From an uncultured Desulfococcus sp. (GTDB lineage Bacteria; Desulfobacterota; Desulfobacteria; Desulfobacterales; Desulfococcaceae), in NCBI GenBank assembly GCA_913060435.1, contig CAJXSB010000005.1:1-33876 (forward strand): a stretch of DNA of 33,876 bases. The letters run 5' to 3'. Below are positions 10,346-19,566 of the stretch, piece after piece (positions within the stretch are counted from its first letter, which is position 1; each line of letters begins with the position of its first letter). The notes beneath the pieces were generated by a model. The model was not told the DNA's origin. It worked only from the letters and a program-made list of their open reading frames with translations, and did no database searches. Position numbers and translations under genes: made by a program.

Positions 10346-11099
10346 ATCGTATATCCACGACCGGCGGAAGGAAAAGGAGATCCTGCTGATGACCCATATC
10401 GTCATGGGATACCCGTCCTTCGAGGCATCCATGGAGATCGTGGCGGCCATGGTGGATGCGGGGGTCGATCTCATGGAGCTTCAGATTCCCTTCTCCGAGC
10501 CCATCGCCGACGGGCCGGTGATCCTGGCGGCCAACCAGCAGGCCCTGGAGAGGGGGGCCACCGTCGACAGGTGCATGGCCTTCGCCCGGGAGGCGGCCGC
10601 GCGCTTCGAGATACCGTTCCTCTTCATGACCTACTACAACATCCTATACCGCTTCGGCGTTGAGGCGTTTACGCAAGCCATGGCAGAGCACCGGATCCGG
10701 GGCGCCATCGTTCCCGACCTGCCGCCCGAGGAAGGCGGCGAATACATGGCTGACATGGCGGCGCGGCAGCTCGATCCCATCTACATCTATGCGCCGACGA
10801 CCCCTGAAGCACGGATGAAGCGCATCGCCGATGTCGGCCGGGGGTTCATCTACTGCGTGGCGAGAAAGGGCGTGACCGGCGCGGAAACCGATTTTTCTTC
10901 GGAGCTCACGGACTATCTCGACCGTTGTCGACGGGCCACCCGGCTCCCGCTGGCCGTCGGCTTCGGGGTGAAGCGTCGCGAGGACGTTGATTTTCTCAAG
11001 GGGAAGGCCGATATCGCCGTGGTGGGTTCCCAGACCATCCGTCTGATGGACCGGGAGGGGCCGGGGGCGGTGGGGGACTTTGTCCGGAGCCTGCGGTGA
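10338..11099 (+). CDS. trpA: tryptophan synthase alpha chain
   Basis: 'THIVMGYPSFEASMEIVAAMVDAGVDLMELQIPFSEPIADGPVI', 'PDLPPEE' and 'GFGVKRREDVDFLKGKADIAVVGSQTI'. ATG 10338 overlaps trpB by 8 bp; the ORF track over-extends to 10176. Confidence 0.95.
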   Translation: MLESYIHDRRKEKEILLMTHIVMGYPSFEASMEIVAAMVDAGVDLMELQIPFSEPIADGPVILAANQQALERGATVDRCMAFAREAAARFEIPFLFMTYYNILYRFGVEAFTQAMAEHRIRGAIVPDLPPEEGGEYMADMAARQLDPIYIYAPTTPEARMKRIADVGRGFIYCVARKGVTGAETDFSSELTDYLDRCRRATRLPLAVGFGVKRREDVDFLKGKADIAVVGSQTIRLMDREGPGAVGDFVRSLR

Positions 11100-11152
11100 G
11101 GCAACGGCGATGGATCCAACAGGGATAGGCCATTGCCGGGGCCCCGGGCTGC

Positions 11153-11180
11153 TTGACTTTGGCGGCGGATGCGCTATCAT
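11153..11180 (+). promoter_or_regulatory. sigma70-type promoter of arfB
   Basis: TTGACT (11153-11158), 16 nt, TATCAT (11175-11180). Confidence 0.6.
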
Positions 11181-11273
11181 TTCAAATCAAAGGTGCCGGC
11201 TGGCGGCATATCCCGCCGTCACCGGCCCGCAGCGCCGACACTGGGGCTGCATAGACAGGAAAGGAGCCAGTAG

Positions 11274-11741
11274 ATGATTGAGGTTTGCGGCATCACCATC
11301 GGACCCGAAGAGATCCATGAAACGTTCATGCGATGCTCCGGGCCCGGCGGGCAGAATGTCAACAAGGTCAATTCGGGGGTTCAGCTGCGCTTCGACGTGG
11401 GCGCGTCGGAGTCCCTGCCGGAGGAGGTCCGCCGGCGGCTGATGAAGATCGCCGGACGGCGGCTGAATCGGGACGGTGAGATCGTCCTGACGGTCCAGAA
11501 GCACCGGAGCCAGGTCGGCAACCGGCAGGAGGCGCTGCTGCGCCTCGAAGAGATGATCCGGGAGGCCGCCCGGCCGCCGAAGGCGCGAAAGCGCACCCGG
11601 GTGCCGCGCAGGGCGCGCCGGCAGCGCCTGGACGACAAGCGGCACCGCAGCCGGATCAAGGCGTTTCGGCGGGATGTCACCCACAGGGCAGGGCCGGCGG
11701 ATGCCGGCCCTGCTTGTTTTCGGGCGGCGTTAGTCGGATAG
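11274..11741 (+). CDS. arfB: ArfB/YaeJ-like peptidyl-tRNA hydrolase (ribosome rescue, RF-1 GGQ domain)
   Basis: 'MRCSGPGGQNVNKVNSGVQLRFDV' GGQ motif, 'RDGEIVLTVQKHRSQVGNRQEALLRLEEMI' and basic tail 'KARKRTRVPRRARRQRLDDKRHRSRIKAFRRDV'. SD aaggag. Confidence 0.92.
   Translation: MIEVCGITIGPEEIHETFMRCSGPGGQNVNKVNSGVQLRFDVGASESLPEEVRRRLMKIAGRRLNRDGEIVLTVQKHRSQVGNRQEALLRLEEMIREAARPPKARKRTRVPRRARRQRLDDKRHRSRIKAFRRDVTHRAGPADAGPACFRAALVG
11688..11720 (+). terminator. intrinsic terminator located inside the arfB reading frame
   Basis: Perfect 11-bp stem gcagggccggc (11688-11698) / gccggccctgc (11703-11713), loop ggat, followed by ttgtttt (11714-11720). The arfB stop codon is at 11739-11741. Confidence 0.82.
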
Positions 11742-12116
11742 AAACGTCAGAGCTCCCTTGATCTCCTGGTACTCCTTCTCGGATATCTGCTTCCAGGGAC
11801 CAGACGGAAAGAACTGGATGAGGGCATTGGTGGTCGGCGAAAACACCTTGCCGGATTTCAGGATCGGCTCCTTCATCAGGTATTTGAATTCCCCGCCCAG
11901 ATCGATCACCATGTCGATGATATCGTTATCCTCGTGCATCTCGACAATCCAGAACGGACGGGCCATGCCTTTTCCCATGATGTGCCTGCGGCCGTCCGGC
12001 CCGGTGGAAACCTCGATATAGGCCTTGTCGATACCGGCACCCTGCCGGTCCCGCGTCATCAGAAACGCATCCACTACAATATACTCGCCATTCTCAAAGG
12101 GAATCCAATCTGTCAT
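11730..12116 (-). CDS. hypothetical protein (128 aa), convergent with and overlapping the arfB 3' end by 12 bp
   Basis: Complete ORF MTDWIPFENGEYIVVDAFLMTRDRQ...GALTFLSD with a plausible globular sequence. No family recognised. Confidence 0.7.
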   Translation of the reverse strand: MTDWIPFENGEYIVVDAFLMTRDRQGAGIDKAYIEVSTGPDGRRHIMGKGMARPFWIVEMHEDNDIIDMVIDLGGEFKYLMKEPILKSGKVFSPTTNALIQFFPSGPWKQISEKEYQEIKGALTFLSD

Positions 12117-12561
12117 TTGATATGCTTCCTTCCGTCATGTTGGTAGGCCCGGCGCCTGTCCGACGCATCCGTTTCCCATCAGACCGGTTTTCCGATGGGC
12201 ACTGGATTGCCAGTATACGCCCTTTATCCCGGCCTGTTAAGTTTGAAAATCAGGGCCACGCCGCGGTCGGCCGTTCCAGAGGCCCGGCGCCCCGGCGGGA
12301 TCCTCCCGAGTACAGGGAGAATTCTTGACCGTTCAAGGGGAGGCGTGTTATCAGGGACGCACAGCACATCCGGAACTCCCGACGCCCGTCAAGTCGTTTC
12401 CCTTGGTTGCCATCATTTCTCGATTCGTTCCATGGAAATCGCTTCGAGGAACCATGCCATCATGGCCTTGTTTCAGGCGTCGGGACCCGTCCCTGGGGTC
12501 GCGGCATGAAAGGATATCCTGCCGGGGCCACTGAATGCGCGGCATTTCGAAAGGAAGGATT

Positions 12562-12990
12562 ATGGCGGAGGCGAAACACGGCGACACCGTCAGGGTGCAC
12601 TATACCGGCACCCTCGATGACGGCACCAAATTCGACACATCGGCGGAGCGGGAGCCACTGGAATTCACCATCGGCGAGGGAACGCTTCTCGAAGCCTTCG
12701 AGTCGGCGGTCACGGGGCTTTGCCCGGGGGAGTCGACGCGCGTCAAGGTCCCTGCCGAAGCGGCCTACGGGCAAAGGCGGGATGCGCTGGTGGGGCAGCT
12801 TCCCCGGACGCAGCTTCCCGATGACCTGACGCCCGAAATCGGCATGCAGCTGCAGCTGCAGCCGCCCGAGGGGCAGCCGGTGGTCATGACCATCATCGCG
12901 ATGGACGATGACCGCATCACCCTCGACGGCAACCATCATCTGGCCGGCCAAAATCTCAATTTCGACATTTCGCTTCTGGAAATTCTATAG
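12562..12990 (+). CDS. FKBP-type peptidyl-prolyl cis-trans isomerase (SlyD-like)
   Basis: 'GDTVRVHYTGTLDDGTKFDTSAEREPLEFTIGEGTLLEAFESAVTGLCPGESTRVKVPAEAAYG'. ATG 12562 after an aaggaagg SD. Confidence 0.93.
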   Translation: MAEAKHGDTVRVHYTGTLDDGTKFDTSAEREPLEFTIGEGTLLEAFESAVTGLCPGESTRVKVPAEAAYGQRRDALVGQLPRTQLPDDLTPEIGMQLQLQPPEGQPVVMTIIAMDDDRITLDGNHHLAGQNLNFDISLLEIL

Positions 12991-13062
12991 GCGGCCGGTT
13001 TCCTCTTTAAATTTGTCCTGGCCTGGGCGGTTCCCGAGGATGGCGTCCGGCCGGGCGGTGGA

Positions 13063-13458
13063 ATGGAGCGGGATATGGAGATTATCACACACCAGAGAAT
13101 CGATCAGGGCCTCTGCGGCAGGCCGCTGGAGGTGGCACCGGGCAAGAGCCGCGTGGCGCTGGAGACGATGGCGGAAATGGCGGCCGACGACACCGGGCTG
13201 GTCCACGGCGGGTTTGTCTTCGGCCTGGCCGACTACGCGGCCATGATCGCCGTCAACCATCCCAACGTCGTCCTTGGGGGCGCCGAGATCAAATTCCTCA
13301 AGCCTGTTCGGGTCGGCGAGACGGTCACCGCCGAGGCGGCGGTGACGGAAGAAAAGGGTAAAAAGCGCATTGTCCGTGTTACGGCGTCCTTGGGCGCCGT
13401 GCCGGTCTTCGAGGGGACACTGACCTGCTTTGTGCTGGAGCAGCACGTGCTGGCCTGA
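13063..13458 (+). CDS. hotdog-fold thioesterase (PaaI-like)
   Basis: 'ALETMAEMAADDTGLVHGGFVFGLADYAAMIAVNHPNVVLGGAEIKFLKPVRVGETVTAEA'. An alternative start is ATG 13075. Confidence 0.85.
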   Translation: MERDMEIITHQRIDQGLCGRPLEVAPGKSRVALETMAEMAADDTGLVHGGFVFGLADYAAMIAVNHPNVVLGGAEIKFLKPVRVGETVTAEAAVTEEKGKKRIVRVTASLGAVPVFEGTLTCFVLEQHVLA

Positions 13459-13468
13459 GGCCGGCGCC

Positions 13469-15298
13469 TCAGGCCTTTACCGCCCGCAGATTGTGTCGCT
13501 TCTGTGCCGACAGCACGGCCTTCCGCAGGCGCAGGGAGATCGGGGTGACCTCTACCAGTTCGTCTTCACGGATAAAATTGATCGCCTGTTCCAGGGTCAT
13601 GGGCCGGACAGGGGTCAGCATGACATTGTCGTCTTTTCCCGCAGCCCGCATATTGGTCAATTTCTTCTCCTTGCAGGGGTTGACGTTGATGTCCTGGGGG
13701 CGGTTGTGCTCTCCGATGATCATGCCCTCGTAGACCGGCTGCCCCGGCTCAAGGAAAAGGCGGCCGCGAGGCTCTAAATTGAACAGCGCGTAGGCCACGG
13801 CGGCCCCGGCACGGTCGGCGACGATGGATCCGGTGAAGCGGCTGGGGCACTCCCCGCGGAATTCGCCATATCCGTCGAAAAGGGAGTTCATGATGCCGGT
13901 GCCGCGGGTGTCGGTAAGGAATTCGTCCCGGTAGCCGATGAGGGTCCGGGTCGGCACGGAAAACTCCATCCGGACCCGCCCTTTGCCGTTGTTGACCATG
14001 TTGGTCATCTTGCCACGGCGAAGGGAGAGCTTTTCCGTGACCACCCCGAGGAAGCGCTCCTCGCAGTCTACCATCAGGCGCTCGATGGGCTCCATTCGGA
14101 TGCCGTTCTCGTAGTGGAATATCGCCTCCGGCCGCCCCACACAGAATTCAAAACCCTCCCGTCGCATGGTTTCGATGAGGATGGCCAGCTGGAACTCCCC
14201 CCGCCCTTTGACCATAATGCTGTCCCGGTCTTCGATCTCCTCCACCTGAACCGCAACGTTTCGAAGGGTTTCCTTGACAAGACGCTCCCGGATGCGGCTC
14301 GACTGAACGTATTTCCCCTCCTTGCCGCCGAGGGGGGAGTTGCTGATGGTGAACCGCATGGAGACCGTCGGTTCGTCCACCCGGATGCGCGGCAGGGGCT
14401 TCGGGTGCTCCCGGTTGCAGATGGTGTCGCCGATCTTGACATCCTCGATGCCGGCGAGGACGGCGATGTCGCCGGGCTGGACCTCCGCCACGTCCACCAG
14501 CTTGATGCCCCTGTACACCTGGAGTTTGGAGATTTTCAATGGGACGTTCCGGCCGTTTTCGCCCAGGCAGACGAGGCTGTCCCGGGCCCGGGCCGTGCCG
14601 TTGAAGATCTTGCCGACAGCCAAGCGGCCCATATAGTCGGAATAGCCGAGGTCCGAGACGAGCATCTGGAAGGGGGCATCGGGGTCGTGGGACGGGCCGG
14701 GGATCTCCTCAACGATGGTGTCGAGGAGGACATGCAGGTTGTCTGCTGTCTCCTCCAGGGATCTCATGGCGATGCCGGAGCGGCCGACGGCATAGAGGAG
14801 CGGGAATTCCAGCTGGTCGTCCGTGGCGTCGAGGTCGATGAGGAGGTCGTATATTTCGTCGAGAACCGCGTCGGGGCGGGCGTCCTGGCGATCGATTTTG
14901 TTGATGATCACCACGATCTTGAGGCCGGCCTCCAGCGCCTTTTTCAGAACGAACCGGGTCTGGGGCAGGGGGCCTTCAGATGCGTCGACCAGGAGGATGG
15001 CCCCGTCGGCCATGGAGAGGGCGCGTTCGACTTCTCCGCCGAAATCGGCGTGGCCCGGGGTGTCGATGATGTTGATGCGGGTGTTTTTCCACGCCACCGA
15101 GCAGTTCTTGGCGGCAATGGTGATGCCGCGCTCCCGCTCCAGGTCCATGGTGTCCATGACGCGTTCATCCACGGCCTGGTTGGCGCGGAAGAGGCCGCTC
15201 TGGTGGAACATGGCGTCCACCAGCGTGGTCTTGCCATGATCGACATGGGCGATGATGGCAACATTTCTCAGTTTTTCATTGGTCTGCTCTGCAGGCAT
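13469..15298 (-). CDS. typA: GTP-binding protein TypA/BipA
   Basis: 'NVAIIAHVDHGKTTLVDAMFHQSG', 'RERGITIAAKNCS', 'DTPGHADFGGEVERALSMADG', 'NKIDRQDARP' and BipA C-terminal 'RPMTLEQAINFIREDELVEVTPISLRLRK'. Confidence 0.97.
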   Translation of the reverse strand: MPAEQTNEKLRNVAIIAHVDHGKTTLVDAMFHQSGLFRANQAVDERVMDTMDLERERGITIAAKNCSVAWKNTRINIIDTPGHADFGGEVERALSMADGAILLVDASEGPLPQTRFVLKKALEAGLKIVVIINKIDRQDARPDAVLDEIYDLLIDLDATDDQLEFPLLYAVGRSGIAMRSLEETADNLHVLLDTIVEEIPGPSHDPDAPFQMLVSDLGYSDYMGRLAVGKIFNGTARARDSLVCLGENGRNVPLKISKLQVYRGIKLVDVAEVQPGDIAVLAGIEDVKIGDTICNREHPKPLPRIRVDEPTVSMRFTISNSPLGGKEGKYVQSSRIRERLVKETLRNVAVQVEEIEDRDSIMVKGRGEFQLAILIETMRREGFEFCVGRPEAIFHYENGIRMEPIERLMVDCEERFLGVVTEKLSLRRGKMTNMVNNGKGRVRMEFSVPTRTLIGYRDEFLTDTRGTGIMNSLFDGYGEFRGECPSRFTGSIVADRAGAAVAYALFNLEPRGRLFLEPGQPVYEGMIIGEHNRPQDINVNPCKEKKLTNMRAAGKDDNVMLTPVRPMTLEQAINFIREDELVEVTPISLRLRKAVLSAQKRHNLRAVKA

Positions 15299-15565
15299 CT
15301 CTTTGATTCTCCATGATGGGTATTGGTGGCTCCGGCCATTCCGAAACCACCAAAAATAAGCACACTGGATTCAAAGGCAAGCCCACGAAAGCGGTGAAAG
15401 TGCGATGCCTGCCGACTTCCGCGTCATCCGGAGGAGGACGGGTTCAAAATGAAGACTCCAAAATATAGATGCGAATATCTCGAAATGCAAGAATCTTCCA
15501 GAAAGAATTTTGGTATATATTCCATCATGGTATGGATATCAGGTGGTTGAACGGAGAGAAGAATA

Positions 15566-15593
15566 GAAAAGCCCGCTTCCATGGGAAGCGGGC
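15566..15593 (-). terminator. intrinsic terminator of the etf operon
   Basis: gcccgcttcc (15571-15580) atg ggaagcgggc (15584-15593). An A-run on + gives cttttct on -. Confidence 0.8.
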
Positions 15594-15631
15594 CGATCGA
15601 TCATGGCGGAAACTTCAAACGAAGCTGTTGG

Positions 15632-16603
15632 TTAGGCCTCCTCGACGGCCTCGGTCAGCTCCGGCAGGAACTCGAGGATGTCGGCGACGATGCCGATGTC
15701 GGCCACCTGGAAGATGGGGGCCTTGGCATTCTTATTGACAGCGACGATGAAGGGCGCGCCCTTGATGCCGCCCATGTGCTGGAACGACCCGCTGATGCCG
15801 CAGGCCAGGTAGACCTTGGGGCTGACGGTCTGGCCCGAGGTGCCGACCTGGCGGGATTTCTCAAGCCACTTGGCGTCGACGATGGGGCGGGAGCAGGAGA
15901 CATCGGCGCCCATGGCCTTGGCCAGGTCGTGGACGATTTCGAGATTGTCCTCGTCCTCGATGCCGCGGCCCACGGAGACGAGGATCTCGGATTTGGTGAT
16001 GTCGACGTCGCCGACCTCGGCCACCACGGTCTCGAGGTAGCGGCGGCCCACCGTCAGATCGCCGACGTCGCCGGATTTGTCCGCTACGGTTCCGCCGGCT
16101 GCGGCATTCTCATCGGCCTGAAAAGCACCCGGCCGGACCGTGATCACGGCCCCCCCTTCGATGTCGCAGGCGACGTGGGTGCTCACCATGCCGGAGTATT
16201 CCTGGCGGACGGCGTTGAGGGTGCCGCCGTCGAGGCTCTCGAAGTCGACCACGTCGGCGATATAGGGGGAGTCGAGCTGGATGGAGAGGCCCGGGGCCAT
16301 GTCGAGGCCGAAGTGTTCATGGGGGACGAGAACCACGGCGTCTTTGGGGAGGATGCCCACGAGGGCCTTGCGGACCATGTCGGCCACGGGGTATTCCAGC
16401 GCCGCATTGTCGATCTTCCAGACCGTTTTATAGAGGGCGGCGACTTCGTTTGCCACCGCATCCAGCGCTGCGCCGGTGCCGGCCACCACGGCGGTGACCT
16501 CCGCGTTCGCGTCGAGCTTCCGGGCGGCGACGGCAAACTCCATGGCCGTGTCGTCGGCTTTCCCGTCCTTGTGGATGATGTATGCAAAGACCTGTCGGCT
16601 CAT
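15632..16603 (-). CDS. etfA: electron transfer flavoprotein alpha subunit
   Basis: 'LVSVGRGIEDEDNLEIVHDLAKAMGADVSCSRPIVDAKWLEKSRQVGTSGQTVSPKVYLACGISGSFQHMGGIKGAPFIVAVNKNAKAPIFQVADIGIVAD', the FAD-binding ETF-alpha C-terminus. Confidence 0.97.
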   Translation of the reverse strand: MSRQVFAYIIHKDGKADDTAMEFAVAARKLDANAEVTAVVAGTGAALDAVANEVAALYKTVWKIDNAALEYPVADMVRKALVGILPKDAVVLVPHEHFGLDMAPGLSIQLDSPYIADVVDFESLDGGTLNAVRQEYSGMVSTHVACDIEGGAVITVRPGAFQADENAAAGGTVADKSGDVGDLTVGRRYLETVVAEVGDVDITKSEILVSVGRGIEDEDNLEIVHDLAKAMGADVSCSRPIVDAKWLEKSRQVGTSGQTVSPKVYLACGISGSFQHMGGIKGAPFIVAVNKNAKAPIFQVADIGIVADILEFLPELTEAVEEA

Positions 16604-17385
16604 GATTTAATTCCTCCTTTGGCTTTCAAGAGTTCCATCAATTTCTCGATGATTTCCTCGGTGCTGCCCTCGAGCATTTCGGCGCCCTCGCCCATATCCG
16701 GCACGAAGTAGTCGAGGCGCTTCACCTTGGGGGCAACGGCGTCGGCGTCGAGGCCGAGGTCGCCGGCGCCCATGGTCGGGATCTCCACCGAGGCGACCTT
16801 GCGGATGCCGCGGATGCCGACATAGCGGGGCTCGTTGATGCCCGTCTGGATGGAGAGGACGCAGGGCAGGTTCATCTCGTTCATCTCCTGGTTGCCGCCT
16901 GCGATCTCCCGGCCGACCTTGATCTTCTGGTCATCGATGGTCTCGATGATGTTGACCAGGGAGGCGTAGGGCACGTCGAGCATCGCCGCCAGCATGCCGC
17001 CCACCTGGCCTGCGCCGTCGTCGGCCTGGGCGCCGGTCAGGATCAGGTCGTATTTGCCCTTGTCGATCGCTGCCTTGAGGATCGACGCCACCGCCCGGCC
17101 GTCGGCGTTCTCAAATGCGTCGTCCGACAGCAGGATGCCGTTGTCGGCACCCATGGCCATCTCCCGCCGCAGCACCTCCTCCGACTCGTCGTCGCCGACG
17201 GTCATGACCGTCACCGACCCGCCGACGCGGTCCCGGATCTGGATCGCCTCTTCCACGGCGTAGTTGTCCCACTCGTTGACCGAGTACACCAGATCGTCCC
17301 GCTCGATGTCGGTGCCGCTGCTGTTGACTTGAATTTCGTTTTCAGAGGTGTCGGGAACCCTCTTCACACATACCAGAATCTCCAT
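16600..17385 (-). CDS. etfB: electron transfer flavoprotein beta subunit
   Basis: 'MEILVCVKRVPDTSENEIQV', 'NEWDNYAVEEAIQIRDRVGGSVTVMTVGDDESEEVLRREMAMGADNGILL' and 'TGAQADDGAGQVGGMLAAMLDVPYASLV'. 4-bp overlap with etfA. Confidence 0.97.
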   Translation of the reverse strand: MEILVCVKRVPDTSENEIQVNSSGTDIERDDLVYSVNEWDNYAVEEAIQIRDRVGGSVTVMTVGDDESEEVLRREMAMGADNGILLSDDAFENADGRAVASILKAAIDKGKYDLILTGAQADDGAGQVGGMLAAMLDVPYASLVNIIETIDDQKIKVGREIAGGNQEMNEMNLPCVLSIQTGINEPRYVGIRGIRKVASVEIPTMGAGDLGLDADAVAPKVKRLDYFVPDMGEGAEMLEGSTEEIIEKLMELLKAKGGIKS

Positions 17386-17423
17386 ATTTTCCTCCCGGAT
17401 TGGTTTTTGGGTTAATTGTTCGG

Positions 17424-19496
17424 TTATGCTGCCTGGTGGCGGTCAATCAGCTCGACCAGGTCGATGGCCTCCATTTCCCCCTCGAGGCCGCTGGTCTTGA
17501 TGGCGTCCTCCATGTTGACCATGCAGAAGGGGCAGGCGGTGACGATGACGTTGGCCCCGGCCGCCTTGGCCATTTCGACCCGGAGCTGTCCCATCCGCTG
17601 CTCCTCGATGGGTTCGTAGAAGAGCATCAGTCCGCCGCCGCCGCAGCAGAAGGAGCGGTCCCGGGATTTTTCCATCTCGACCCGCTGGATGCCGGGAATG
17701 GCGTCCAGGACGTCCCGGGGGATGTCGTACATATTATTGTGCCGGCCCAGGTAGCAGGGGTCGTGGTAGGTGTATACCTTGCCCGGATCGCCGTTGCCGT
17801 TGAGGCGGATGCTGCCCGACTGGATTGCCTCGGCGATCAGCTCGCTGATGTGCAGGACCGGGGGCAGCCCGCTGTAGTCCTTCTTGAGGGCGTTGTACGC
17901 ATGGGGGTCTGCGGTGACGATGCGCCGGGCGCCCGTGGCCAGGATCGCCTCGGTGTTCATCTCCTTCAGGGTCTGGAAGAGCATCTCTTCCCCGAAGCGC
18001 CGTGCCTCGTGGCCTGAATCCTTCTCCAGCTTGCCCAGCACGCCGAAGTCGATGCCGGCGGTGCGCAGCAGGCGGGCCGCCGACTGGGTGATCTGGATGA
18101 TCCGGTCATCGTAAGACGAGATGGAGTCGACGAAAAAGAGGGTCTCGGCGTCGCCGCCCTTCTCCAGGACCTTGACCTCGCATTCGGCCTTGAACTCCTT
18201 GTCCTTGGTGGCCCACTCGGCCCGCTTCTTCTCCATCTTGCCCCAGGGGTTGCCGCGCTTCTCCAGGGCGCTCAGCGGCTTCTGGAGGGACTGGGGAACA
18301 TTGCCCTCGTCGACCATCCCCCGCCGGAGGTCGACCATCTTGTCGATGTACTCGATCATGAGGGGGCACTCCTCCTCGCAGGCGCCGCAGGTGGTGCACG
18401 ACCAGATCTCGTCTTCCTCGTAGATGCCACCGATGAGAGGTTCGCTCTCCTTCAGCCGGCCCTTCAGGGGATAGTGGCTGAAGGCGTAGTCCCGGGCCTT
18501 GATGCTGATGAACCGGGGCGACAGCGGGCGGCCCACGGCGTTGGCCGGGCACTGGTCCGAGCAGCGGCCGCAGTCGGCGCAGGAATAGAAGTCGAGCATG
18601 TGCTTCCAGGTGAAGTCCTCGAAGGTCTTGACGCCGAAGGATTCGAGCTCGTCGAGCTTCTCGTCGTCGACCCCCCACTTCACCGGCTTGACGGCACCCT
18701 TGTCGAGCTTCAGAAAATAGACGTTGAAGAGCGACGTGATGACGTGGAAATGCTTGCCCAGGGGCAGGAAGCAGAGGAACGAGAAGAAGATGAGGTCATG
18801 GATATAGTAGGCGATGACGTGGAGGGCCTGGAGCCCGCCTTCGGGCATTGCCGTCATGGTGGCCTTGAAGAGCCAGGCCAGGGTCAGGGGGGCGATGAAC
18901 TCGGGTTCGAGCCCCTTCTGGACGGCGGCCGCCGCCTCCGTGCCCTCGAAGAGGCTCTCGGTGATCATGAGCCCCGAGATCATGGCCAGTACGAAAAGCG
19001 CCTCGCCGGTGTGGGGCTTGCCGTATTTTTCCGGCACGTCGTATCGCTTGGGCTTGGTGATACCCCGGCGCCAGGCGGCCATCAGGGCCGCCACGAGCAC
19101 CAGGGTCGCCGCGTAGTCCTTGAAAAAATTGTAGACATGGCCCAGAGCGCCCCCCAGGCCGGGAAAAACGAAGTCGTTGTAGATGCCGATGACAACCAGG
19201 GAAGACGACCGGATCGAGAGGATGATGAAGCCGGCAAAGAGCATGATATGAATCACTCCCGCCAGGCGGTAACGGGGCTGCTTCCACTGGGCCAGCCACA
19301 GCTTGAAGACGGCCGCGACCCGTTCGGGAATCCGGTCGAACCGGAAGTCAGGGTTGGAGAAGACAAGGGGGGCGATCCGTTTCGCCATGATGTAGGCGAA
19401 GAGCGCCACCCCGGCAACGGGAATCAGGACGGAGAAGATTATCGTCGGGATGCCCAGAACTGCGGCCTCGGCCGGGGGAATCAACGCGGGTTCCAT
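17424..19496 (-). CDS. membrane-bound iron-sulfur oxidoreductase (EtfD / HdrD-like; ETF:quinone electron transfer)
   Basis: N-terminal transmembrane segments, ferredoxin motifs 'CADCGRCSDQCPA' and 'CTTCGACEEECP', and CCG-type cysteine motifs 'YHDPCYLGRHN' and 'RSFCCGGGG'. Confidence 0.92.
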   Translation of the reverse strand: MEPALIPPAEAAVLGIPTIIFSVLIPVAGVALFAYIMAKRIAPLVFSNPDFRFDRIPERVAAVFKLWLAQWKQPRYRLAGVIHIMLFAGFIILSIRSSSLVVIGIYNDFVFPGLGGALGHVYNFFKDYAATLVLVAALMAAWRRGITKPKRYDVPEKYGKPHTGEALFVLAMISGLMITESLFEGTEAAAAVQKGLEPEFIAPLTLAWLFKATMTAMPEGGLQALHVIAYYIHDLIFFSFLCFLPLGKHFHVITSLFNVYFLKLDKGAVKPVKWGVDDEKLDELESFGVKTFEDFTWKHMLDFYSCADCGRCSDQCPANAVGRPLSPRFISIKARDYAFSHYPLKGRLKESEPLIGGIYEEDEIWSCTTCGACEEECPLMIEYIDKMVDLRRGMVDEGNVPQSLQKPLSALEKRGNPWGKMEKKRAEWATKDKEFKAECEVKVLEKGGDAETLFFVDSISSYDDRIIQITQSAARLLRTAGIDFGVLGKLEKDSGHEARRFGEEMLFQTLKEMNTEAILATGARRIVTADPHAYNALKKDYSGLPPVLHISELIAEAIQSGSIRLNGNGDPGKVYTYHDPCYLGRHNNMYDIPRDVLDAIPGIQRVEMEKSRDRSFCCGGGGLMLFYEPIEEQRMGQLRVEMAKAAGANVIVTACPFCMVNMEDAIKTSGLEGEMEAIDLVELIDRHQAA

Positions 19497-19544
19497 TTTT
19501 TGCTTTCATTCTCCTTTCAAAAGTAGTACGTATGTTGGAATCAG

Positions 19545-19566
19545 AATGAATGAGCATTCATTCATT
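19545..19566. promoter_or_regulatory. FadR/TetR-type operator at the etfD-etfBA promoter
   Basis: AATGAATGA-GCAT-TCATTCATT: 9-bp perfect arms, 4-nt spacer. Lies just downstream of a minus-strand promoter TTGACA (19595-19590), N16, GATACA (19573-19568). Confidence 0.75.

Noticed and set aside
12122-12534. Several 60-100 aa ORFs in the gap before the FKBP gene
   Set aside because: Overlapping frames, Arg/Pro-rich, no SD or family features; no support for coding.
14114-15316. 400-aa plus-strand ORF opposite typA
   Set aside because: Shadow ORF antisense to a clear TypA/BipA.
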